From NCBI GenBank assembly GCA_029237695.1, contig CM055269.1:28182956-28246955 (forward strand): 64,000 nucleotides of DNA, given 5' to 3'. The translations under genes and the position numbers were made by a program. Origin of the DNA: Conchocele bisecta (Eukaryota > Mollusca > Bivalvia > Lucinida > Thyasiridae). Below the pieces are notes generated by a model. That model was not told the origin of the DNA, searched no databases, and saw only the letters and a program-made list of their open reading frames with translations. Below are positions 55,834 through 64,000 of the stretch, piece by piece (positions within the stretch are counted from its first letter, which is position 1; the number at the start of each line of letters is the position of its first letter).

Positions 55834-56228
55834 GTAAGTTTTTGGTAATTTAGCCGCCATTGAAAAAAGTGAATATTTTTGCCAGAATTGTTCCAGATTA
55901 TGACAAGACCAGGCAAATGACAATGGGTTAAAAGATCACAATTTTGCGTGTGCTTCCCAAGTTTAAACTAAGCAACGTGACATCAAACAGACAAGCTTCT
56001 CCAGTTCTAACATTGATGATTCCCCAGAAGTAGTTGATGATTTATTCAGGATTTTACATGATTTTCCAACTTCGGTAAATGAACCATTTTATTTTGTACC
56101 CCGAAAAATGTTTGGGGCATATAGTCAACCACCCTGACCAGTTTATCTGTCTGAGATTTGCGTTACGGTTTTCGGCTACATATTATCTATGTTACTGTAT
56201 GTCGGATTGGCATGAAACTTCATATACC
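55834..56228. other. Intron J, part
   Basis: A Helentron-like 5' hairpin relic (TACCCCGAAAAATGTTTGGG at about 56097) and no 3' end. No exon. Confidence 0.4.
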
Positions 56229-56473
56229 TGGTGCCCGTTTCACTAAACTTTGTATAAATAAAATGTTTGTATGTGCAAATTTAGGATCGTCTGGAAATTT
56301 CAATTGATGGATTTACATTTATTGAGCATAGGCTGCATATGCAGTCTATGCTCAATAAATGTAAATCCAATAATGGTTTACAAGAAAACATTGTTAATGT
56401 GAAATTCACAGACTATCATAATTTTGCACTTGCGAACAATTTAGTTGTACAAAGTTCAGGGAAACGACACCCT
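56229..56473. repeat. Foldback MITE F1, copy g
   Basis: GGTGCCCGTTTCACTAAAC / GTTCAGGGAAACGACACCC. 177 nt before exon K. Confidence 0.8.
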
Positions 56474-56649
56474 GGTGCTTATTTGTGATCGTCCATATTC
56501 TCATTCTATAGCTCACCCATACAGCACCTGTGCCCATGGTCAAAGTGAAATGACTTGGAAATTTGTATTAATGTTTTTGAGCATCCATCGGTGTTACTGA
56601 TTCTTATTGTCGTTGTCATAGCAATCTCTCATTGGGCATTTGTTTGCAG

Positions 56650-56817
56650 ATTCAAATGTTTTACAAGACACAATGATCGCGCACACAGACGCTGTGTGGG
56701 GATTGTCTATACACAACACAAAGTCGCAGCTCTTATCGTGCTCGGCGGATGGAACTGTCCGCCTCTGGAGCCCAGGAACAAAATCTCCTCTCCTTAGTAC
56801 ATATACAGTCGACCTGG
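56650..56817 (+). CDS. STRN: Striatin exon K (WD repeat 3)
   Basis: Acceptor GGGCATTTGTTTGCAG, donor CTGG|GTAAGT. 168 nt, phase 1 at both ends. It reads (D)SNVLQDTMIAHTDAVWG, then LSIHNTKSQLLSCSADGTVR and LWSPGTKSPLLSTYTVDL. HTDAVWGL and LLSCSADGT-x-RLW are the hallmark of striatin WD repeat 3. The terminal WD position is LW-S. The exon is symmetrical, so skipping would remove one blade without a frameshift. Confidence 0.97.
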
Positions 56818-56958
56818 GTAAGTCCAAATAGGGTCCTGGCTATTAAGGCCAAATTGGATTGATAGTTGGCGAAATTGAGTCAAATTGGATTGATAGTGGA
56901 CCAAATTGGATTGATAGTAATATCTACATAAATAAAGTGAATGGTTAATCCAAGCGAA

Positions 56959-57169
56959 TTAACCCTTTCACCCATAACATTGACTACTCTATGCTAACTT
57001 TTGGTCTATTAAATTAATCGAAAAAGAGTGTGTTTTTTTTTCTTCTTCAAAATCATAAAAATAAAAATCGCGATAACTACTGCAGATCCAGATGAGGTAT
57101 GGTGGCTCGTAACGATTCTTCAGTGTTTGCAAATGCTGTCTTAATGGTCTGTAGGGTTGAAAGGGTTAA
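56959..57169. repeat. TTAACCCTTTCACCC MITE
   Basis: TTAACCCTTTCACCCAT at left, GTTGAAAGGGTTAA at right; weak interior arms. Confidence 0.65.
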
Positions 57170-57242
57170 GCAGTATAATTTTGACAGCTTATCTAGTTGT
57201 TACATGACGCGTTCGACACCGCTGACAGCCGTGTTCAAAGCC

Positions 57243-57466
57243 GTGTAGCAAGTCTCTGTCCAAAATTTATATCACAGTAAACTCCCATACCGAACTACTT
57301 TCCGTAATCGTTAGGCACATTAAAATAATTCTTAAGAAAACGGAAAATAAACACATTTTCTTGATGAATTTATTTCAAATGCTGGAATTATAAGGAATGA
57401 ATGGCCTTTTTGTGGAATTTATCGGGGTATAAACTTGGAAAAGTCGCGGGAATACTGGACGATGGC
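57243..57466 (-). repeat. Truncated GGAATGAATGGCC element next to exon L
   Basis: Runs from GTGTAGCAAGTCTCTGTCC to GGAATACTGGACGATGGCC and stops where the hairpin should turn. The break is 41 nt before exon L. Confidence 0.8.
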
Positions 57467-57507
57467 CAGAAACCCAGTTTTATGCAATTATCTCGTCTCC
57501 GTTGCAG

Positions 57508-57648
57508 CTGAAGGTGTGCCTACGTCAGTGGACTTTGTGCGTTGTGATCCCGGCCAGATGGTAGCCTCATATACCTCAGCAAACACATTAATCTTCGACT
57601 TAGAAACTACCAAACAAGTACTAACATTAGAAACAAAACAAAATTCAG
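57508..57648 (+). CDS. STRN: Striatin exon L (WD repeat 4, degenerate blade)
   Basis: Acceptor TTATCTCGTCTCCGTTGCAG, donor TCAG|GTAAGT. 141 nt, phase 1 at both ends. It reads (A)EGVPTSVDFVRCDPGQMV, then ASYTSANTLIFDLETTKQVL and TLETKQNS. GVPTSVDF..CDP-x-x-MV is the recognisable WD repeat 4 of striatins. The blade lacks the GH and WD dipeptides, which is normal for this family. A truncated MITE lies 41 nt upstream. Confidence 0.96.
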
Positions 57649-57799
57649 GTAAGTGCCTGTGACTACGTGTATAATGTATGGGGGAAACTTGACAGTGGCT
57701 CTGCTCTGTATGGTAACTGGGGTAGGTTCGGCCACAGAACATTGCCGATATGTGACTGTGTATGGAGAAATGGGGCTTATGTGTGGTCAGTCTGGCTGC

Positions 57800-58024
57800 A
57801 GGGGCTCGTTTCTACTAAACTTTGTACGACTAAACTGTTCGTAAGTGCAAAATAATTATTTCTGTAAATTTCACATTAACAATTTCTTGTACATAATTAT
57901 TTGATTTACATTTATTGAGCATATGTTCAATAAATGTAAATCCATCAATTGAAATTTCCAGACAATCCTAAATTTGCACTTACAAAAATTTTAGTCCTGC
58001 CAAGTTTAGTGAAACGGTCCACGG
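57800..58024. repeat. Foldback MITE F1, copy h
   Basis: AGGGGCTCGTTTCTACTAAAC / GTTTAGTGAAACGGTCC; the centre is deleted to GAGCATATGTTC. Confidence 0.8.
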
Positions 58025-58129
58025 AGCATGACAGGTGCTTCACTGAGTAAATGGGGAACAGTGGAGACCCTGATAATTAAAAACTATATGCTTTATTTGG
58101 GTATCGCTTTGTGTTATCATTACCTTGAT

Positions 58130-58252
58130 CAGAGATTCCGCTGGCGATCGCCACTTTCGCAATTGGCGATAAAAATAAACATTTGGCGATAAAAAATTAC
58201 AATTTTCTAAAATAAAATCGCCACTTTTTTATTTTTCCCAGTGCAATCGCTG
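58130..58252. repeat. Foldback F7, copy c
   Basis: CAGAGATTCCGCTGGCGATC to TTTTCCCAGTGCAATCGCTG, decayed on the right. Confidence 0.7.
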
Positions 58253-58311
58253 CTTGATGTAAGATATCTATACAAAAACTTGTTCGGGCTCCACTGAGAA
58301 TCGTGAGAGCC

Positions 58312-58546
58312 CTGGGGGCCAATTCACTACTAAACTTTGTACGACTAAAATGTTCGTAAGTGCAAATTTAGGATCGTCTGGAAAGGTCAATTGATGGATT
58401 TACATTTATATATGCAGCCTATGCTCAATAAATGTAAATCCAATAATTGTTTACAAGAAAACGTTGTCGATGTGAAATTTACAGACTATCATAATTTTGC
58501 ACTTACAAACGTTTTAGTCATACAAAGTTTAGTGAAATGGACCCCT
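58312..58546. repeat. Foldback MITE F1, copy i
   Basis: CTGGGGGCCAATTCACTACT / TTTAGTGAAATGGACCCC; the left half of the central dyad is missing. Confidence 0.8.
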
Positions 58547-58711
58547 GTTGTTTTTCTATCAGTATGTGTCCCGATTTCATTTCCATGTCGTAGCATTTAT
58601 TTTCCATTGACCGATTTACTGATTGACTGATATATGGCCTCATTCAATCACTACATCGTACAGGCGAGGCAGCTATCAGCCTAATACAACTGTAAACATG
58701 TAGCAACTTTA

Positions 58712-58949
58712 CTGTGGCCCATTTCACTAAACTCTGTATGACTAAAATGTTTGTAAGTGCAACATTATGATAGTCTGTAAACTTCACATTACCAATGTTT
58801 AATTTTAAACAATTATTGGATTTACATTTATTGAGCATAGGCTGCATATGCAGCCTATGCTCAATAAATGTAAATACATCAATAGAAATTTCGTGACTAT
58901 TCTAAATCTGCACTTTTTAGTCATACGAAGTTTAGTGAAACGGCCCCCA
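58712..58949. repeat. Foldback MITE F1, copy j
   Basis: TGTGGCCCATTTCACTAAAC / GTTTAGTGAAACGGCCCCC; ends 55 nt before exon M. Confidence 0.85.
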
Positions 58950-59004
58950 GGACCATTAAATTACAATTCCCTTCATTTCACATTCTATCTCTCTTCCATT
59001 TCAG

Positions 59005-59112
59005 ATTCTAGTATAAGTACTCAAATTAACTGTGTGGTGAATCACCCGACACTCCCGGTAACAATTACAGCCCACGAAGACAGACATATAAGATTCTTTG
59101 ACAATAATACAG
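59005..59112 (+). CDS. STRN: Striatin exon M (WD repeat 5)
   Basis: Acceptor ATCTCTCTTCCATTTCAG, donor ACAG|GTACGT. 108 nt, phase 1 at both ends. It reads (D)SSISTQINCVVNHPTLP, then VTITAHEDRHIRFFDNNT. VV-x-HPTLP-x-TITAHEDRHI-x-F-DN-x-TG is invariant WD repeat 5 of striatins. A foldback ends 55 nt upstream and another begins 27 nt downstream, so the exon lies in a small gap between two long hairpins. Confidence 0.97.
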
Positions 59113-59139
59113 GTACGTCATCACTTGTGATGCAATTAT

Positions 59140-59497
59140 TATAGGAATGAATGGCCTTTTTGTGGAATTTATCGGTGTATAAACTTTGAAAAGTCGCGGG
59201 AATACTGGACGAAGGCCGGAAGGCCTCGTCCAGTATTCCAGCGACTTTTCCAAGTTTATATCTCCGATAAATTCAACAAAAAGGCCATTCATTCCTTATA
59301 ATTCCAACATTTGAAATAAATTCCTCAAGAAAATGTGTTTATTTTCCGTTTTCTTAAGAATTATTTGAACTGCGCCTCACGGTTACGGAAAGTAGTTTGG
59401 CGTGGGAGTTTACTGGGATAAAAATTTTGGACAGAGACTTGCTACGGGCCAATCAAATGTTAGGGAATTGTGTAAATATTTTTGTGCTGGAATTATG
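59140..59497 (+). repeat. GGAATGAATGGCC foldback element beside exon M
   Basis: ATAGGAATGAATGGCC start, hairpin turning at GAAGGCCGGAAGGCC, right end GTAAATATTTTTGTGCTGG. Starts 27 nt past the donor of exon M. Confidence 0.85.
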
Positions 59498-59776
59498 AGA
59501 AAGTAGCCTTTGGTAACTGACACAATGTTTAAGCCCGATTTAGTAGTTGAAAGGATCTAAATTGTTTCAGCTATTAAATTGTCAGTCATTATTGAGATTA
59601 AACTGATTGCAATGAGGTTGGGATTTATTTGGTATGACTGTTAGTTACCATAGTTGCAAATATGTTGCTAAATGCTATTAATTCTGAAAATTTGTCTGCT
59701 TATTTGTTTGGGTTTCTTTATGGTCTGCATTTTCTGGTAATCCAGACTCCTGTAATTGTCGTAAAACGCCAGTTAT
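59498..59776. other. Intron M, part
   Basis: Unassigned. Confidence 0.35.
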
Positions 59777-60001
59777 TGTCGCGCCCGCTTGCGGAAAGCT
59801 CGATATAGTCGGCACTTTGGCGTACGTACGTACGTGTGTCCGGTTAAAGTTTTTCGTTATACCATATCTCTGCAACTGCTTTGCCCATTACCTTGAAAAT
59901 TTCACATGGGTGTTTATCATCATCTATATTTTCATTCTACACCCCCTCACATGCGGCCGCTGTGCCCAATGTCAAGGTCAAATTACTTTGAATAAGTTTT
60001 T

Positions 60002-61607
60002 AGCTCACCTGAGCGAAGCTCATGTGAGCTATTGTTACCGCAATGTGTTCGTCGTCCGTCGTCGTCGTCCGTGAACATTTTCAAACGTCTTCTCCTCGGT
60101 AACCATTGGGCCTATAGTCACCAAACTTCATGGTCATGGTCCTTAGGTAGGGGGATTACAAAATTGTTAAAATTACATCATTACGTAATCCAAGATGGCC
60201 GCCGTCTAAAAATAGCACAAATTCTTCAAAAATCTTCTTCTCAAGAACCGCCAACCGGATTTCGACAAAACTTGGCAGGAATGATCGATGTACAATGCTC
60301 TTTCAAAGTTGTTAAAATGGTGACCCCGGGGTCAAAAATGGGCGTGGCCCGTGGGGTCAAATTGGGGTCAAATTTTATTTTTGACCGAATATGGTCTTGT
60401 CATATATCAAATTGAAGGTATCAACGAGGCGATCACTCTGGTGCATTATTTGTCGAAATCGGATGGTTAGGTCATCCAAGATGGCCACCAAAAGGTCAAA
60501 AGGTAGTTCTTTTATTAGAGATTTCAAAATTCTTCCAAACATGAACCGCTTGGCCCATGGTAGCCAAACGTAAGAGTTATGGTCCATGGGTGAAGCCTTT
60601 TCAGATTTGTTAAAATGGAAGTCATCGCTAATCCAAGATGGCCGCCGTCTAAAAATAGCATAAATTCTTAAAAAATCTTCTTCTCATGAACCGCTAGCTG
60701 ATTTCGACGAAACTTGGTAGGAATGATCGATGTACAATGCTCTTTCAAAGTTGTTGAAATGGTTACCCCGGGGTCAAAAATGGTCGTGGCCCGTGTGGTC
60801 AAATTTTATTTTTTAATGAATATGGTCATGTTATATATCAAATCGAATGTATCAATGAGGCGATCACTCTGGTGCATTTTTTGTCGAAATCGGATGGTTA
60901 TGTCATCCAAGATGGCCGCCGAAAGGTCAAAAGGTTGTTCTTTTATTAGAGATTTCAAAATTCTTCTTCACATGAACCGCTTGGCCCATGGTGGCCAAAC
61001 TTAAAAGTTATGGTCCATGGGTGAAGCCTTTTCAAGATTTGTTAAAATGGAGGTCGTTGCTAATCCAAGATGGCCGCCGTCTAAAAATAGCACAAATTCT
61101 TAAATCTTCTTCTCATGAACCGCTGGCCGGATTTCGATGAAACTTGGTAGGAATGATTGATATACAATGCTCTTTCAAATTTGTGAAAATGGTGACCCCA
61201 GGGTCAAAAATGGGCGTGGCCCGTGGTGTCAAATTTTATTTTTGACCGAATATGCTAATGTCATGTATCAAATTGAAGGTATCGATGAGGCGATTGCTCT
61301 GGTGCAATATTTGTCGGAATCGGATGATTATGTCATCCATGATGGCCGCCAAAAGGTCATTTATTCGAGATTTTGAACGTCTTTTTCTCAGAAACCACAT
61401 GGCCGATGATGGCCAAACTTCATAGTAAGTTAAGATCCTTGGGTGAAGCATTTTCAGATTTGGTAAAATGAGTCATTGCTTAATCCAAGATGACCGCCAT
61501 CTAAAAATAGCACAATTTTTTTAAAACACATGAACTCAATGTCACATTCTCCTCTGGTGTTCATGGAGTCAGGTGAGCGAATTAGGGCCATCATGGCCCT
61601 CTTGTTT
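60002..61607 (+). mobile_element. Helentron/HINE-like element, AGCTCACCT family, copy c (nested)
   Basis: Same ends and about 3.5 interior 440-bp units as 22213-23801, inserted after a T run inside the GTCGCGCC-family element. Confidence 0.75.
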
Positions 61608-61764
61608 CATGTACTTTCTATGCACTTTGTTTGCCCATTACCTTGAACCTTCACATGCCTGTTTATCATCATCCATATTTTCATTCTACCCCCCACCCGT
61701 GCGGCCCCTGTGCCCAATGTCAAGGTCAAATTACTTTGAAGTTTTTGGTTAAAGTTTTTTCATG

Positions 61765-62848
61765 TACAGTTAAACTTGTGTTAAGAGACCACTCAAGGGA
61801 ACTGCCAAAAGTGGTCTCTTAACAGAGGTGGTCTCTTAATAGGGACAGCCATGTGGAGTGGGTACACGGATGATATATAAAAAACAACACAGTGACAACA
61901 CAGTCAAGTAATAACATGTATACACATATATGTATGTTTATTAAAGTAATAACATGTACAATGGAAAACATAAGTTTGAATACACTGCAGCTCCATTATA
62001 ACGCGGTGGTCGGGGTCCAAGATTTCAAACCGCGATCGAATCCGACCGCGTTATAAAATTTCGGGACATGCACGGGTACTGGTACTGCACGGGTTACTGG
62101 TATTCGCATTTCGGTTACCAACTATTGCGGGAATTCCATTAGCAACGGACCCATATAAAATCATGTCATTTGAACAGAAGTTAAAGTAATTATTAATAAT
62201 GCCTATGACATACAAACTTGTATGTATTAATGTATTAAACATACGAGTTATTTATAAAATCATGCTTATTACGTTGTATAGTGCTCGCGATAGACAGACG
62301 CTTATTACAATGTATACTAATCGCGATCAACAGACGCTTAAACGGATTAATTGATAATAAATAATGCCTATGGTCACGTGTCCTGCCTATTCATGCGGTT
62401 GATACATGCATAATCTCAGGATGTGGGGTCACGTGATCTATTGTTTACGCTGCAAGTCATATTGATGAATGAAATTTACGATTTAAGCGAGATTGCCTTG
62501 GGCTGCAGTGTAAACAATAGACCACGTGATTCCATACCCTGACCCAGATAATGCTGAAACACCAGTCTATTTATAGAACGCTAAATACACGTTTTATGGA
62601 TTATAGCCACCGCTTATAGCCGTGTTTCGAGCCGTGTTTTCATGGGCGCTGACAGTCGCCGACGGTCGTTAAACGTGTCGTATTTTGACGGAAAGGGCCG
62701 TATTTATACGGTCGCTGGTCGCAGACAGCAGGTGGTCATTCATTGCAAGTACGTTATTATGGGAAATTCGTCGGGCAGGATTCAAACCGGTCGCTTACAG
62801 CAGGTGGTCGTTTATTACAAGTGGTCGTTAGCACAAGTTTGACTGTAC
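61765..62848. mobile_element. TACAGTTAAACTTGTG-ended element, 1.1 kb (nested)
   Basis: TACAGTTAAACTTGTG / CACAAGTTTGACTGTA termini; TA edges; host resumes CTATATCTCTGCACCTGCTT. Inside, CAGCTCCATTATAACGCGGT and its partner CCGACCGCGTTATAA form another hairpin at 61987-62056, and CAATAGACCACGTGAT relates to 15885-16545. Confidence 0.65.
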
Positions 62849-63185
62849 TATATCTCTGCACCTGCTTTGCCCATTATCTTGAAACTTCACTTGGGTGTTT
62901 ATCATCATCTATATTTTCATTCTACCACGCTCCCGTGCGGCCCCTGTGCCCAATGTCAAGGTCTAGTTGCTTTGAAATTTTTGGTTAAAGTTTTTGTCCC
63001 GACCGCTTTCGGAAAGCGCGATATAGTCGGCACTTTGGCGTACGTCCATACGTACGTGTGTCCGGTTAAAAGTTTTTTGGTTAAAGTTTTTCCGTCTACT
63101 ATATCTCTTTTTTTTAGTGTCCATGCCTCGCCCCAAGGCGCGACATGCAGGCCGTGGCCATCTAGTCTAATATAGTAGACTGTCT

Positions 63186-63527
63186 CGGAACTGAACACTC
63201 AAATAACCACACTGTGCTCAATTTTGATCGGTACTGCATTTTATCTCGCATGATCATGTATAGTCATGCTTACAAAGCACAAAGACATGACACTTTGCAC
63301 ATATAGCTGAATTACAGTAAAACATCTCTAAATGGATTCACTGTCCATCCCAGGGTGTTCGGTTTAGAATTGTTTTTTTTTGTTTAACTGTAATTTATTT
63401 GATATATTCATGCTGACAAACCACAAAAGCATATCACTTTGCTAACATACATAATTACAGTGAAACATCTCTAAACCGGACACCCTGGGTAGGACCCAGG
63501 GTGTCCGGTTTAGATAGGTTCCACTGT
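63186..63527. repeat. GTCCGGTTTAGA foldback
   Basis: ACAGTGAAACATCTCTAAAC / GTTTAGATAGGTTCCACTGT at 63457-63525 around CACCCTGGGTAGGACCCAGGGTG, preceded by two older arms. Relative of 45533-45733. Ends about 35 nt before exon N. Confidence 0.7.
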
Positions 63528-63562
63528 AGTTACTAAATGGTTGTGCCTTGTTTCAATTTCAG

Positions 63563-63649
63563 GCAAAATGATCCATTCAATGGTAGCTCATCTAGATGCA
63601 GTAACAAGTTTGGCGGTCGATCCAAATGGATTGTACCTCTTATCAGGGA
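63563..63649 (+). CDS. STRN: Striatin exon N (WD repeat 6, first half)
   Basis: Acceptor CCTTGTTTCAATTTCAG, donor GGGA|GTGAGT. 87 nt, phase 1 at both ends. It reads (G)KMIHSMVAHLDAVTSLAV, then DPNGLYLLSG. MIHSMVAHLDAVTSLAVDPNG-x-YL-x-SG is invariant in striatins (WD repeat 6), and the next residues of the family, SHDCS, would begin with the A left over at the donor plus two bases of an exon after position 64000. This is the last visible exon; the C-terminus is missing. Confidence 0.96.
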
Positions 63650-64000
63650 GTGAGTATCTCGATTACGTTTCCTAAGCAACTGAATAATATAGTCACCCAT
63701 TTGTGTCGCCAAAATTCTCAAATTGATGCACATAATTAGTAATTATCGTAGGTTTTACTTAAAATAGTTATCCATATCTGTATATGACCTTGTTATAAAC
63801 AAACGTAAAATACCAATCAATTAAACTTGTTTTTTGAAAGAAATACAAAATTGTACACCAAGCAATATTGAATGAAACCGCCAAGTATTTTACTACACAC
63901 GCCACAAGGCTGAAACCTGCCCAAATCTTACGGCCATATAAACAATGCAAAAACAATATTCTTTTCGATAATATTAAATTAATCAAAATTTAAGAATGAG
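63650..64000. other. Intron N, part, with start of a foldback
   Basis: From about 63913, GAAACCTGCCCAAATCTTAC and AATAATATTAAATT-type words match the left arm of 47976-48519; the rest is cut by the window end. Confidence 0.55.

Larger units (their letters stand above)
59777..63166 (+). mobile_element. Helentron/HINE-like element, GTCGCGCC family, copy b, with nested elements
   Basis: 5' hairpin GTCGCGCCCGC..AAGCTCGAT; units with ATCTCTGCAACTGCTTTG; contains 60002-61607 and 61765-62848; a second 5' end (GTCCCGACCGCTTTCGG) at about 62996; inverted word GGCGCGAC, hairpin GGCCGTGGCC and ATCTAGT. Confidence 0.65.
1749..63649 (+). other. STRN: Striatin gene body, partial (14 exons seen)
   Basis: Fourteen exons on the + strand join in one reading frame of about 539 codons. 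Striatins are cytoplasmic scaffolds that act as regulatory (B''') subunits of PP2A and organise the STRIPAK complex with MOB4, STRIP1/2, CCM3 and GCK-type kinases. What is visible is the acidic linker with two FDFL motifs, the conserved basic block near VDQQLISKLKEEYKKERKGK, and WD repeats 1 to 6. Intron phases in order are 2,0,1,1,1,1,0,2,2,1,1,1,1,1. The N-terminal caveolin-binding, coiled-coil and calmodulin-binding regions and the last WD repeat lie outside the window. Most invertebrates have one striatin gene, so STRN versus STRN3 is not a meaningful distinction here. Confidence 0.95.

Overview
This is a eukaryotic window made almost entirely of introns, carrying the 3' half to two-thirds of one gene on the + strand: a striatin-family protein (STRN/STRN3-like, called Cka in flies), the WD40 scaffold of the STRIPAK phosphatase-kinase complex. 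I can place 14 exons (1749 to 63649; about 1.6 kb coding, about 539 codons). They join in frame through consensus AG/GT splice sites. The 5' exons (caveolin-binding, coiled-coil and calmodulin-binding parts) lie before the window. The end of WD repeat 6 and all of WD repeat 7 lie after it. No second host gene, rRNA, functional tRNA, CRISPR array or bacterial-type operon was seen.

Organism: a metazoan with long, repeat-packed introns. (CTAACC)n telomere-type repeats, the striatin sequence, and many GTCCG-rich, CTTGACCTT-rich interspersed repeats and foldback MITEs suggest a lophotrochozoan, most likely a bivalve mollusc. The taxon is inference; the sequence cannot fix the species.

Layout: exon A (1.7 kb), B (12.0), C (13.0), D, a 33-nt microexon (20.4), E (37.8), F (45.3), G (49.3), H (51.8), I (52.2), J (55.7), K (56.7), L (57.5), M (59.0), N (63.6). 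Exons A to G encode the acidic linker and the basic conserved block; H to N encode WD repeats 1 to 6. Introns between exons D and F are very large (17.4 and 7.4 kb).

The rest is a dense mosaic of non-autonomous transposons, often nested. There are (1) Helentron/HINE-like elements from at least nine families sharing one end design: a 5' hairpin, the same word again in inverted form near the 3' end, a 3' hairpin or imperfect palindrome, and a CTAGT or CTTGT terminus next to T; (2) ten copies of a 240-bp foldback ending GGGCCCGTTTCACTAAAC; (3) a GGAATGAATGGCC foldback family; (4) many TTAACCCTT...AAGGGTTAA MITEs resembling piggyBac; (5) TACAGT-ended TA-flanked elements of 1.1 to 3.2 kb; (6) F5 (CTCCAGATAAG), F7 (CAGGGATTCCGCTGG) and F3 (AAAGTATACTTT) foldbacks; (7) tRNA-related SINE fragments; (8) a 450-bp foldback made of 21-bp repeats and a 74-nt poly-G tract. 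Several foldbacks sit within about 30 to 75 nt of splice sites.

The most interesting points are the shared three-arm end design of the Helentron-like families, the repeated nesting of one inside another, the acidic cassette microexon, and the hairpins crowding the WD40 exons.
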